NCBI GenBank assembly: GCA_037576195.1
Contig: CM075101.1
Location: 1 to 64,000, forward strand
Source: Phytoseiulus persimilis
Taxonomy: Eukaryota; Arthropoda; Arachnida; Mesostigmata; Phytoseiidae
DNA length: 64,000 bases
Direction: 5' to 3'
Shown: in pieces, positions 45,240-54,837 of the stretch
Numbering within the stretch: position 1 is the first letter of the stretch
Layout of the letters: every line of letters begins with the position of its first letter
Translations under genes and position numbers: made by a program
Notes under the pieces: model-generated
What the model saw: only the letters and a program-made list of their open reading frames with translations
The model's database searches: none
Told to the model about the DNA's origin: nothing

Positions 45240-45917
45240 TGGAAATCAGATCGACTCTGTGATCGGGCGCGAATCTGTCCCAAAACCATCCCGAGGTCGA
45301 CCCCGGATATTCCCTGCCTGAGCACGGGGCCAGATCCCTGGTCGCCAGCCATTTTGTCCCGGGGCCCTGACTTTGTCGACCCTTGATGTGCGGCATCTAG
45401 GTGATTCATCACATTATGTAACTGTCTCCATGATAGAGGAGGCTAATCCCTATCATCATGCTTTCATTATCCCATCGCAATCATCCTCTTCGGGGGGACC
45501 ATTTCATGTTCGAGGTGATTTGTCTCGAATTGTTCTCTGGGCGGATCCAGGATGAGGTTTGGGGACGTTCTAGATTTAATTGACCATTCCTGGATTTCGC
45601 GCTTCGTCCATCGACGACCTTTCCGACGGAGGGAGGTTCGACCCTCATGCAGATCACCCAGAGGATCTCACACCAGATCGATATGGTTTTATCCGCAACG
45701 TACTTATAGAAATTTCGTCTTCCCCCAGCTTCGGTCAGGAATGGTCTCATGAGTGGCAGAGATCCTCATTTAGTAAGTCGGAAGCAGATAGTGTTGTGCT
45801 ACTTACCTCCTTCCATGCCTGGGAAGAAAGGAGGGAGGGAGTAATGCTTTAACCGGTATCGATTTATTCGGTCGAGGGTCTCTTCTTTGCGGGGGTTTGG
45901 GCTTGGGCGCCTTCGAT
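45240..45917. other. R2 interior, no gene seen
   Basis: Follows the palindromic 45-bp array. Only short open stretches occur; I see no conserved motif and no match elsewhere in the window. Confidence 0.35.
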
Positions 45918-46330
45918 CTAACTGAATGGTCGCAACGTTAGAAGTTCTTCATAACCATGATTGGCGCTCTCTCCTCCGAACTCGCGGTTCAGGTGGCCCA
46001 GGGCGTCATGATCGCTGTCAACAGCCTTAACTGTATCTGTCATCGTTGATAACATGAGCTTATGATTGATCTCTCGCACTTGAAGGATCTGAAGCAGGAT
46101 TTGCCGTCTCTCGGAATAGCTGAGTACTTGAGAGAGGTTGCTTTCTTTTCTGGAACGCCCATCATGGCAGTTGATCAATTGCACTGCAGCTAGTTCAGGC
46201 TTGACCGCGATGAGATCCAAGGTGCGGCTCACATCAATCACGGTCCACATTTACCTTGAAGTTATGAAATGGTGTGGATGTCCGCAACGGCGGAAGAGCG
46301 TTGACGGTCGGGGCGTGGAGGTGAACCTTA
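45918..46330 (-). pseudogene. RPA1-like OB-fold fragment in R2
   Basis: A minus-strand relic in two frames. LHAPTVNALPPLRTSTPFHN precedes LDLIAVKPELAAVQLINCHD, then ILLQILQVREINHKLMLSTM, and HDALGHLNREFGGESANHGY with YEEL. It aligns block by block with 49133-49567 (KITVLPDSTLPPLKTDIL; VDLIAVVSEIGPVQLINCQD; VLFQNLQVREYNSKMMLSTA; VRHLNRWFEKDSANHNYEEL), so the two are paralogues. A frame change near 46250 and loss of the central strand make this copy non-functional. Confidence 0.6.
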
Positions 46331-46690
46331 CCGTGCTTGGAAGCAAGGCGACCTGAGCACTCCTCGTATCGTGCGAGCAGCCGTCCGAGTTTCCTCGCTG
46401 TGCACCGTGTCGTCACGGGCTCTGGGGCGTCAAGCGACGGCCGAGCATCATGAAGCGAGCAGCTCGATGCGAGCGCCGTCAGACACGATAAACGAACAAA
46501 CGCACTCGAATCGCTGTGCAGACCATAGGCCTTTCGGGCAGAGCAATTCTTCAACACGCAACAACAAAGATACCGAGTTTTTCCGGTTTGTTTCCGTCGA
46601 AAACACAGCCACAGGCCACAGCCGAAGCGGCTGAAAATATGAAGGCACAAGCATTACAATGCGGGCGCGAAAATCTGGATCTTCATTTTT

Positions 46691-47072
46691 TTTTATAATT
46701 GCACGCTGAACCATGAGTTTGTCGCTTGATGTAGTATGATTATCGTGTTCTCCCGGGACGGGCTTGCTTCCGCTCCCTCTCGGGCTTGTTCAACGCCTAT
46801 TCCATTTCAGTCGGGTATGAGGTGAAATTTGACGCTCCCGGATGATGTCTCGATTAGCCTGAGCTCTGATGATCGAGCATTCTCGACCAGAGCTCAGGAA
46901 TGTATGAGAAGAAACCTTGAGAACTCCCCAAAGCGACTCGCTGCATTGAATCATCGCGGCACATTGATGTCAGCGGATCATCTTGCATTCACAAGACGAC
47001 GGGGAAGAAATTGTTCTGACTCTAGGAACAGATTCATTCTAGCACAGAATCCCCTCTGGGTTAACATCAGTC
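46691..47072. other. spacer between R2 and the hAT relic
   Basis: No gene or repeat recognised. Presumably it contains the left end of the hAT element, but no inverted repeat could be paired by eye. Confidence 0.3.
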
Positions 47073-48576
47073 GTGTTTGTGCCATCGATCGTTCGAATTA
47101 GGCCCAGGAGGAAGTCGACCCCGAGGGAACTTGCAGAAGTTTTCGGATCCGACGTTTTCGAGTGCGATGAGGAATCGATAACGTGCATCGCGCGCTCGAA
47201 GATGTTCGCGAACCCAAGAAAGTTCACCCTGGAACAGCACATCTGCACAGCGAAGCACAAAGAGGCTCTGAAAAGGCGCGACGCTCTGTCAAGTAAGAGA
47301 GAAGATCTGACCAGGTCATCTCAAAGCTCGAAGAAGAGTCAGTATTCGGGAGAGCTCTGCAACGCCTTCCTCAAAGCTGATATCCCACTGGACAAGCTGC
47401 GAAACCCTCATCTCAAAAACTTTCTCGAAACGTGGACTGGCGAGCATGTTCCGGCTCCGACAACGCTTCGGGACGGCTATGTTCCTGGGATCTACCAGGA
47501 GAGCCTCGAAAACATCCGGCAAGTCTTACAGGACAAGCCTTATATGGGTTTCAATTGATGAAACCACCGATTGTTGTGGCAGGTTCATAGCAAACATGGT
47601 CCTCGGCGAACTGGTCCCAGAGAGGTCCGGGAGGTGTTTCCTATTCGCCTGCGAAACTCTCGAAGCAACGAACTCGACAACGATAGCCCAGCTATTCTTT
47701 GAGACCTTGCAAAAACTGTGGCATGATAGGATGTGTTACGATCGCGTCTCACTCTTCGTGTCGGACGCTGCGTCGTACATGGTGAAGGCAGTGAAAACTC
47801 TACAAAATATCTTCCCGAAGCTCTGCCATGTGACCTGTGTGGCCCACGGTCTGCACAGGATCGCGGAAGAAGTGAGACGTTGTTTCCCGGATGCTGAAAC
47901 TCTCATCTCAAATATGAAGAAGGTGTTCCTGAAGGCTCCCCACTGACAGCAACACTTCCATCGTGAGCTGGCTATACCTTTGCCGCCATTGCCCATACTT
48001 ACACGATGGGGCACGTGGATAGAGGCAGCGCTCTACTACGCAGAGAACTTCGAGGCGCTTCGAGGCTTCGTTGACGACTGGCTTGCTTCAGAGGACGCAG
48101 CATCGATCAGAGAATCGAAGGAAATATTGAGGAAACCCTCCTCAAAAGCGGAACTCTCAGTCATTCGCGCCAAGTTCAGTGCGTTACCCCAGATTATCGC
48201 CAAATTAGAGAGTCGCTCACTGCCGCTGTCGGACGCTGTGGATTTGATCGACGATTTCCGAAATGATGTGCAGAGAACGAAAAGTACTCGACTCCAAAGT
48301 GTACGAGATAAATGTGCGAGAGTATTTGACAAGAACGAGGGCTTCCAGAAATTGAGGATAATCTCGCGCTCTCTGCAGGGTATAACTCATGAAGAAACCG
48401 CAAGAGTCATCGATACATACAGTTGCGAGGAGCTCTCTTGATTCAAATTCGCCCCTCGCGTCTCCGTGAAGGTCGAACGTACGTTCTCGAAGTACAAAGC
48501 TTTCTTTAGGGACAATTGTCAAGGCTTCGAGTTCGAAAACATGAAAATGTACGTTATAGCACTCTGCAATCAATGA
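47073..48576 (+). pseudogene. hAT-type transposase relic
   Basis: The N-terminus has a BED-like zinc region (FECDEESITC, then FTLEQHICTAKHKEALKRRD), then GELCNAFLKADIPLDKLRNP and TTLRDGYVPGIYQESLENIR. A frameshift near 47540 leads to LIWVSIDETTDCCGRFIANM with a catalytic-type Asp, then VSLFVSDAASYMVKAVKTLQ and HVTCVAHGLHRIAEEVRRCF. TGA at 47944-47946 interrupts the frame, which resumes through PILTRWGTWIEAALYYAENF. A second TGA at 48439-48441 precedes the hAT dimerisation motif VERTFSKYKAFFRDN and the final stop at 48574. The order matches the CGGBP1-like hAT proteins common in arthropods. Three breaks show that it is dead. Confidence 0.85.
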
Positions 48577-48640
48577 GGCTCACAATAAATTGAAATTTTT
48601 CGCGAAGAAAGCTGTATTCCTCTGAATCGGTTCAATTCAT

Positions 48641-48750
48641 CATGCAGTTTGCATGCTGCGTATGCGCCATGCAATATGCATATCAAATATGCAACATGCA
48701 TATTGCACCATGCTTTGAGCATACTGCATATGCACTATGCAAACTGCATG
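48641..48750. repeat. 110-bp imperfect palindrome rich in ATGCAT
   Basis: The outer 14 bases CATGCAGTTTGCAT pair perfectly with ATGCAAACTGCATG at 48737-48750. Inner segments (CATGCAATATGCAT, ATGCATATTGCACCATG) pair imperfectly. The block is built almost only from TGCA/ATGC units and lies between the hAT stop and the next 45-bp array. Confidence 0.8.
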
Positions 48751-48764
48751 AAGTCTCTGGCCCT

Positions 48765-48955
48765 ACTGATCATACTTTTCGGGCTCCATCGAGATGATTC
48801 CGACGTTGATTTGACTATGCTTCATGAAGTTTCTTGGGGGTGATTCCGAGCTTTATCTGATCATACTTTTCGGAGTCCATGGAGACGATCTCGACTTGTA
48901 TATGATAATTTTTTTCAAGGGGTCCATGGAGGTTCTTCTAGGTACAGAAGAACTG
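48765..48955 (+). repeat. degenerate 45-bp array
   Basis: About four monomers: CTGATCATACTTTTCGGG, TGACTATGCTTCATG, CTGATCATACTTTTCGGAGT and TATGATAATTTTTT start 45 bp apart, separated by GATGATTCCGACGTTGAT-like halves. They lie ~180 bp from the end of the RPA1-like minus-strand locus. Confidence 0.75.
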
Positions 48956-49132
48956 CCGTTTCTCCTCAACAGTGCTCCGCCGGCTACTTTCTGCGGCATC
49001 GTGGGAGTTCTTCTAACCGATCATGTATTGGATGTCCGAGTTGACCAATTAGAATAATGGCGGAGGAACTCTCAGATGGGGGAGACTGCTTTTCATTCAG
49101 GTCTTCAAAGTTGAGAAGACTTCTCCTCACGG

Positions 49133-49567
49133 TCAAAGCTCTTCATAATTATGATTGGCGCTGTCTTTCTCAAACCAGCGATTGAGGTGGCGCACAGTCT
49201 CATTGTCACTGTCGACAGTGATAATTGTATTTGTCGCCGTCGACAGCATCATTTTACTATTGTACTCTCGCACTTGGAGGTTTTGGAACAGAACTGCCCG
49301 TCCTTCACAATTTTCGAGTACGTCCGTGGAATCTGGCCAGAGGCCGAGTGTGAAAATTTTACAGGTGTCGTCGATGAGAAGGGGGTTGCGTTTCTTCCTC
49401 GGGCGTTCGTCTTGACAGTTGATCAGCTGTACTGGGCCAATTTCGGAAACGACTGCGATGAGGTCCACGATGCTGTTGACATCTCTCCCTCGTAGTTGTA
49501 TGATGGTGAGAATATCAGTTTTCAACGGTGGAAGAGTGCTGTCGGGCAGCACGGTGATTTTTGTCCA
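49133..49567 (-). pseudogene. RPA1-like OB-fold domain (DBD-B type)
   Basis: An open minus-strand run of ~145 codons with SIVDLIAVVSEIGPVQLINC, then KRNPLLIDDTCKIFTLGLWP, VLFQNLQVREYNSKMMLSTA, TNTIITVDSDNETVRHLNRW and FEKDSANHNYEEL. This follows the order of the second DNA-binding domain of replication protein A 70 kDa: VD-(I/L)-IG-VV, a KR..L.L.DD strand, L-T/G-LW, V..K..RV..F.GK-L-S and a -LR-WF end. RPA binds single-stranded DNA in replication and repair. It may be exon 2 of a gene whose exon 1 lies at 50153-50310. Only one or two OB folds are present, far short of the ~600-residue RPA1. A domestic paralogue, a transposon-encoded RPA (as in some Helitrons) or a relic all remain possible. 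Confidence 0.6.
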
Positions 49568-50152
49568 CTGAACGAACTTGAGTTCTTTTTATCTTCGTTG
49601 TCGCGGAATCGAAAGTCATCATAATAATCATCATCATAATGGAAGGCAGCGTGAGTCAGATCATGTGGAGGTCGTAGACAGCACCGCGATGAGGAACCAA
49701 CCTCTGTAATACTTCCAGACAACGGCGAAGAAGTATCGTCGACGATAGCGTTCAAAATTTCCTGTCGCGCGCTCGCCAGCTGATCGTCGAGATTGCTACG
49801 TACGTGGGCCAATTGAGCGGAAGGCTCATTCCCTACACCGGGCGTGACACCGTTTGAGTTTCCTTGCTGCGCAACGTCAGGGTGACGGTCACAGGCTCCC
49901 CGGCTTGGAGCGACCGCCGACCTCGGGACACTGCCATCCACAGCCGCTCGCTTTGGATCCGCTGCTTTGAGCACTCTAGAATGCGGCGTTCCACGACTCA
50001 GATCTGTCCTTTTACGTTTGGGCATAATGATCAAAACACTTCGATCCGAGCGCTGTCAATCTGACCCGATACACAAAACGATCGCTCTCGAACCACTCTG
50101 AACCGCGGAAGTTATCATGCGGAATAAGTCTCGTGCTTTGTAGTTGACGTAC
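49568..50152 (-). other. putative intron of the RPA1-like locus
   Basis: It starts GTACGT and ends TTCGTTCAG on the minus strand. It contains a 171-codon open run (PKRKRTDLSRGTPHSRVLKA, later HDLTHAAFHYDDDYYDDFRF) with no recognised domain. This could be an alternative exon: a basic nuclear-localisation-like start and an Asp/Tyr-rich end. The (ATC)n-rich stretch at 49616-49640 underlies the Asp/Tyr run. Confidence 0.35.
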
Positions 50153-50335
50153 CTTTGTCCATGTCATTTCATTGGGATGACCGGTGATAATAATATACGT
50201 TGGATTGACTTTCTTGATGCGATACATCGTGAATTCGTAGAACTGTCCGACACGAACCTGCTCGAAGCTTCGTCTTGCAGCATTGTCCCACGCCGACGGC
50301 GCCACGGTGACGGGGGCCGAGATATCAACAGTTGA
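50153..50335 (-). pseudogene. RPA1-like exon, end of the first OB fold
   Basis: The minus-strand run CSTVDISAPVTVAPSAWDN, then SFEQVRVGQFYEFTMYRIKK, then NPTYIIITGHPNEMTWTK resembles the end of RPA70 DBD-A (F..V..G.-VY...-N-x-Y-E-(I/M)-T-(F/W)-T). It ends exactly at AAG|GTACGT, a good splice donor at 50152, while the next RPA block starts near a TTCGTTCAG acceptor at 49568. That would give a 585-bp intron. No in-frame ATG was found close upstream, so an additional 5' exon is needed or the gene is broken. Confidence 0.5.
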
Positions 50336-50690
50336 ACATCGGCGATGAAGCGGTTTTTCCTCAGATCGTTCCCGGAATCACCCCTCCCGGACTCGGAAAA
50401 ATATGCTCAGATTGGTCCCCAACCATACTGACTCACTGACCATACTTCTGAGGGTCGATCGGAGTGGTTTCGGGACCAATCTGATCGGACTTTTCCAAGT
50501 CTGGGAAGGTGATCCTGGGACCAATCTGAGCATACTTTTACGAGTCTGGGAGGGTGATTCCGATCGATCTGACCATGATTTCCAGGAAGATGACTTGATT
50601 CGATGACTTCTATTCATTTTTATGCTGGGTTTCAAGCGAGTTCTGGGGAGAAACCGCTTCATCGCTGATGGTCAACTGTTGATAACTCGG
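50322..50690. repeat. palindromic 45-bp array bounded by inverted RPA sequence
   Basis: The end ATCAACAGTTGAACATCGGC at 50323 and its complement near 50655-50690 (CGCTTCATCGCTGATGGTCA, ACTGTTGAT) form ~36-bp inverted repeats. Inside, 45-bp monomers run reversed at 50365-50425 (GGAATCACCCCTCCCGGACT) and forward at 50435-50590 (GACCATACTTCTGAGGGTCG, CTGGGACCAATCTGAGCATA). Orientation flips at about 50430. Confidence 0.7.
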
Positions 50691-52739
50691 TCCCGCAACT
50701 GCGGTCCCGCGGTGAAACTTGCCCTGCGCGTAGACGATGGATAGGAGTACTTTTAGCGATATCTAAGAAAGTGGTCAGCCTTCTCCTTCCGGGTGAACCA
50801 GCCAACTTTTCCATTTTCCTCGACTGAAAAAGTGCTGCTTACGGCGTTCGACAGCCCTCGAAAAGAGCTTCACAACGGTTTTTTTTCGGCGCTGTAGCTC
50901 CACTGGTTCTCGAGATATGAGCATTTTAAGTTTTCAAAAATCGATTTTTCGTGGTGGGGCGCTTATACCCGCAGGCCCTTTGAAGCAACGGATGCCATAA
51001 CAAGCTCTCGTGGTTTCAGAGTTTAGAGCGTGGAAGCTTCCACAATCGAATTCCTCATTCGATTGTGGAAGAAGCGCGATTTCCAAAGAAGTTATCGTGA
51101 ATCTCCTGCGCATGGGATCGCATCAACCGACGGTTCTTCCACGATCCTTCAATATTGAAGTCGTCTCATGAGTACTAGCATAATCCGATTCCGAGGTCTC
51201 CCTTGCGTATTGTGGCTTCATCACATCCATACACATGAATGTGGAATACATCGGTATAATGCTGTTGCATCATCTGAGATGGAAGTTCCGCGCGAGCCGG
51301 CACGGGGCATCAGACCGGAGGTCCGCCCCGGGCATCGTCGATGGTCGGTACGCTACTGGTCAAGAGTCAAGCTAGAGTTTGTGAGTTTTCCTGGACGAAT
51401 GCCAACAGAACTATGAGCTCGGTAGATCGAGAACGATGTTCGCGCGAATTCAAAATTTGGACAACGGTTATTTTCTGGTCGACGAAGATGAGCAGAAACT
51501 ACCATGTCGGTTAAGGAAGAAGAAAAGAGCGACGGCTCCGGGTATGGAGATGGAAATTTCTCCAGGATCCGGGCTACAATGAATTCGATTCTCCAGCGGA
51601 TGGCATTTTGCTCCATTATCCTCAATCCAGATCGACTTCATAACTCCACAACCACAGGCTGAGCCGCGTTGATACTGCTGCCCTGCGGAGGCTCCTCCGC
51701 GCGTGAGCGAAAGCTACGGCGAGTGCGAGAGAACAGGGGCTTTCAGCTTGGCCGTTGAAAGGTGCAGAGTGCGTATACTCCGCGAGCACCTGTTTTCCTG
51801 AGGGTCAGCGTGAAAATCATCCGAAAACGGCACTCTATCCATGATAAAGTACCGGATTGAACAGCCCCTCAGATGCAAGGAAGTCAAACTCATGCGTTCG
51901 TGTGTTCATGCACGAAATATGCATCCCAAGCTCAGGAGCTAGGAGCCGCTTCCCGTTTCCCCGTGAACGCTTTGCGTTACGTCACACTTACTCTGTCAGC
52001 TTCTTGCCAGGGACCCAGGCACCCTCAGACAGTATGCGCCCGTGCCGCCCCCCTTCCGTAAGGCAAGCTCTGCTCGGGGGCCTCAAAATATGCATTTACA
52101 TGATTTTTTCCTATTTTGGATGAAAGATCGCGCTGTAGTGACCGGATCGAGTGGAAACTCTACTAATGGCTCGTTCGAACGGCCCACCTCTCTCCACAGT
52201 CCATTGCTTCGGGAAAGTAGTTCCTCAAACTCTCTGATTTGTGCTACCCTATCCCAGGCTCAAGTCCGGAATCTCGAATACCAAGATACGAAGAGTCGAA
52301 GGGATTTCTACGTTCGACTATGAATCTGATCAAGCAGCTGGCAAGTATGAGAGGAACAAAGGTTTTAGAGGAAACCATAAATGCCACGGATGGGAGTTTT
52401 AGAGTCGCGATTCGTTGCTCATATCAAGTGTCTTCCACGGAGGGAGTGGCTCTTGAACTCATATACGAATCATTTGAGGTCGCCCCATCGCAGCTAGGTT
52501 TCCACAGCGCTTGAAGACCATAACTGTGCACGAGAATCCGTCGAGTTTGAGTTCTGAGACTGACGAAATTGGCTCAGCTCCTTTGCATATCTGGAATGAG
52601 ATGTCGACACGAAACCCATATCGTTGATCCTGCGGAATCTAGCCGGTCAAGATCGCGAAACGGGCCCGACATCTATTCTGGTCTACCTGGATAGACTGCA
52701 ATGAAGTTTAGGATGTGAATTCCCGTTCCAATCTAGTAG
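50691..52739. other. unassigned DNA with two small structures
   Basis: 50880-50950 (GGCGCTGTAGCTCCACTGG, then TTCTCGAGATATGAGCATTT) resembles the foldback arms at 2045-2110 and 2925-2985 (GGCGCTGTAACCCATCTGGG, GAGATATGAGCCTTTTAAG). A perfect hairpin is at 51037-51071. Otherwise no coding signal was recognised. Confidence 0.4.
51037..51071. other. perfect 15-bp-stem hairpin
   Basis: CTTCCACAATCGAAT, loop TCCTC, ATTCGATTGTGGAAG. All 15 pairs match. It is isolated in non-coding DNA with no T-tract. It could be the remnant of a small foldback insertion or a short palindromic target. No miRNA-like asymmetry was seen. Confidence 0.8.
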
Positions 52740-53011
52740 TATTGCCGCGTTGACAAGCGGTTACCACTTCTCGCCGTTCGCATTCGAGACTATGGGTGGT
52801 CCCGGCTCTGGTTGGGGGCTCAGGTTGGGGAGGCCCTCGAGCGGGCAACGGGAGACAAAGGACTGGGGCGCTTCTTGGCTCAGCGCCTGTCCTTGGATGT
52901 TCAGCGGGGCAACGCGACGTCGGTGCTGGGCACCATGAGCCGCTGGCTGGAGCCGAGTTGGCGGGGGACCCGAGGTCCCCGACGTACACTGAGGGCTTAT
53001 ATTTGGGCTGA
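52740..53011 (+). pseudogene. second copy of the retroelement C-terminal fragment
   Basis: The frame pieces SGYHFSPFAFETMGGPGS, EALERATGDKGLGRFLAQRL and SLDVQRGNATSVLGTMSRWL parallel 23454-23798, with a frame change near 52805. This copy keeps VQRGNA, the more usual form of the motif. No reverse transcriptase lies beside it. Confidence 0.45.
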
Positions 53012-53802
53012 TTGATGCAAGTTCCAGAAAACTATAATCTAGTAGAATTTATCGAAACTTGGGATAACACTTCCTCCCCTCAGCTTGAAGTCTTAGGGGT
53101 CAAGTCGTGTTCCCTGGACGCGCCGTACGGCTCCGTACTGCTCCAGGAATGGCTCCAAGTATCAGCTTTCACAGGGTCACGCAGAAAGTCGTGGAATTAT
53201 TCAGCTCCGAGGGAGATTTCATTCCGCATGAGCTGCAACATGGCATTTTGCTACGGATTCAGAGGCAGCGCTGAGCAAAGAAGTTTCATGCATGACTTTC
53301 ACCAGGGCTCGATTTGGGGGGTATAAGAAGTCGGGATACCGGGTATGCACCCTATCCGAGGGCACTGTTCTTCGATCAGATTGAATATATTCCCTGGCCC
53401 GACAGTTCATAATTGTTGCCGTCGCCGACGGTTCCCGCTGTTTCGCTCAGAAGAAGGCGTCTGCTCCAAGAGCACAGCTCAGCGGTAGCAAGGAAGCTCA
53501 ACAGCCTGACGACCGCTTACGACGACAACAACCAGCCCTAGTGAACTTGTGACTACTGTGTGGTGACTTGGTGACTGGTAACCGCTGCTGCTGCAACAAC
53601 CGACCTCTCCGTGACCAACGCCGTCTTCCAGCAGTGTGGAATCGAATATGAAATTGCTCGACTAAACCACTGCACGATCAGGTTGCCTGAGGCCTTATTT
53701 GGGAACAAATGAAACGGGTCAGAAAGAACCCAAGTCGTGTCCTTCTACCGTGAAAACGGTGTCAACAGGAAAACATTTGACGTGTGCCTGTTCGCTGCCA
53801 AC
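53012..53802. other. upstream region and probable 5' UTR of the RING E3 gene
   Basis: No separate gene is seen. A CTGTTTCGCTCAG|AAG sequence near 53450 is a possible splice acceptor for a 5' UTR exon. Repeated CAACAACC/GCTGCTGC stretches at 53500-53600 are the kind of low-complexity sequence often found in leaders. The frame upstream of the chosen ATG is open back to ~53737 but lacks similarity to RNF185. Confidence 0.4.
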
Positions 53803-54837
53803 ATGCCAGAGATATCCAGAGACGACAACGAGAGAACAACAGAAGAATCTGCTACATTTGAGTGTAACATATGCCTCGATACGGCTAAAGATGCGGTTAT
53901 CAGCATGTGCGGGCATTTGTTCTGCTGGCCGTGCCTTCACCAATGGCTCGAGACTCGTCCGCAAGGACAGGTGAGTCCATAGGTCACAGCTGTCTTAGCT
54001 GGGAGCACCGAGTGGTCAGCACGCGCAGAATGCATACATATTATGCGCTGAGAAAAATAACGATAACAAGTGAACCACCGAAGTTCCCTTCGATGGGACT
54101 AGTTTCTTCGGGATCAATGCGAAACCAGATGCCAATAATCAGGAGGGAATTCTGAGGCTTCGATCCTGGTGGTGGTGGCTGTCTCCAATGATTCGCCGTG
54201 TAGACGAGCATGGATCGCGTTGAATTCGCTCGTGCAGTTATAAAAATGATTATATTAATCCGGATTCCGTATGCCTCATAGGCCAATATCGGCGCTCTGT
54301 CTGTCATCCTTCCTATTCAGTCACGAAAACCGAATTTCCTATCGACCATTTCGCAGGTGTGTCCAGTTTGCAAAGCAGGCATCAGCCGCGACAAAGTCAT
54401 CCCTCTCTACGGTCGCGGTGGTTCGAAATCTGATCCGAGAGAGAAATTGCCGCCGCGACCTCAAGGACATCGAACTGAGCCGGAAGCCGAATACTCAATG
54501 GGGGGAGGAGCCAATCGGTTCGTTTTCGGAGAAACCAACAACACGTCTTTTCAAATGTCCCTCGGCATCGGTGAGTTGTGCATGTATGAGAAAAGAGGCT
54601 ATCAGGTGGTATACACACGCACAACTGCGGTCGTGACGATATTTTACGGTTGCAGGAGCGTTTCCTTTTGGGTTTTTCGCGTCCACCTTCAATCTGGGCG
54701 CCGGCCCCGCCCCCGCGGCCATGGAGCAACAACAACCTGACGGTGGCTCAGCTGACCTCCAAATGCAGGATCAGATGATATCAAAGGTGTTTCTGTGGCT
54801 AGCGTGTATGTTCCTCTTCTGGCTAGTGGCCGCGTGA
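53803..54837 (+). CDS. RNF185: RNF185/RNF5-type RING E3 ubiquitin ligase, three exons
   Basis: Exons 53803-53970, 54357-54570 and 54656-54837 give 564 nt, 187 residues plus stop; human RNF185 has 192. All junctions are GT...AG (CAG|GTGAGT, TTTCGCAG|GTG; ATCG|GTGAGT, TTGCAG|GAG). The RING begins [20 protein letters not shown], continues [15 protein letters not shown] and closes across the intron with VCPVCKAGI, a complete C3HC4 set. [20 protein letters not shown] and [10 protein letters not shown] follow, then FQMSLGIG and [14 protein letters not shown], and a C-terminal hydrophobic segment [17 protein letters not shown]. The family anchors in the ER (and outer mitochondrial) membrane and ubiquitinates proteins for ER-associated degradation. 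RNF5 and RNF185 are not separable here. The gene looks intact and single-copy within a transposon-dense window. Introns are 386 and 85 bp. Confidence 0.93.

Larger units (their letters stand above)
44512..46690. repeat. composite repeat unit R2
   Basis: It parallels R1: start AGCGTACCCTATCGCGC, the ATATGCCCCAGATCATGGCG region, the GGCATCATGGAAAT block, then 45-bp monomers that change orientation at about 45030 (forward 44950-45030, reversed 45035-45235, e.g. AAGTATGGTCAGATCGAC every ~45 bp). The part 46290-46570 matches R1 at 32985-33260. Between them, R2 keeps a minus-strand RPA1-like fragment that R1 has mostly lost. With the mariner and gypsy-2 removed, R1 and R2 are adjacent in the same orientation. 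Confidence 0.7.

Noticed and set aside
31690-46690. Ribosomal intergenic spacer with subrepeats
   Set aside because: Tandem units with internal repeats resemble an IGS, but no rRNA sequence is present and the unit carries RPA1-like coding traces.
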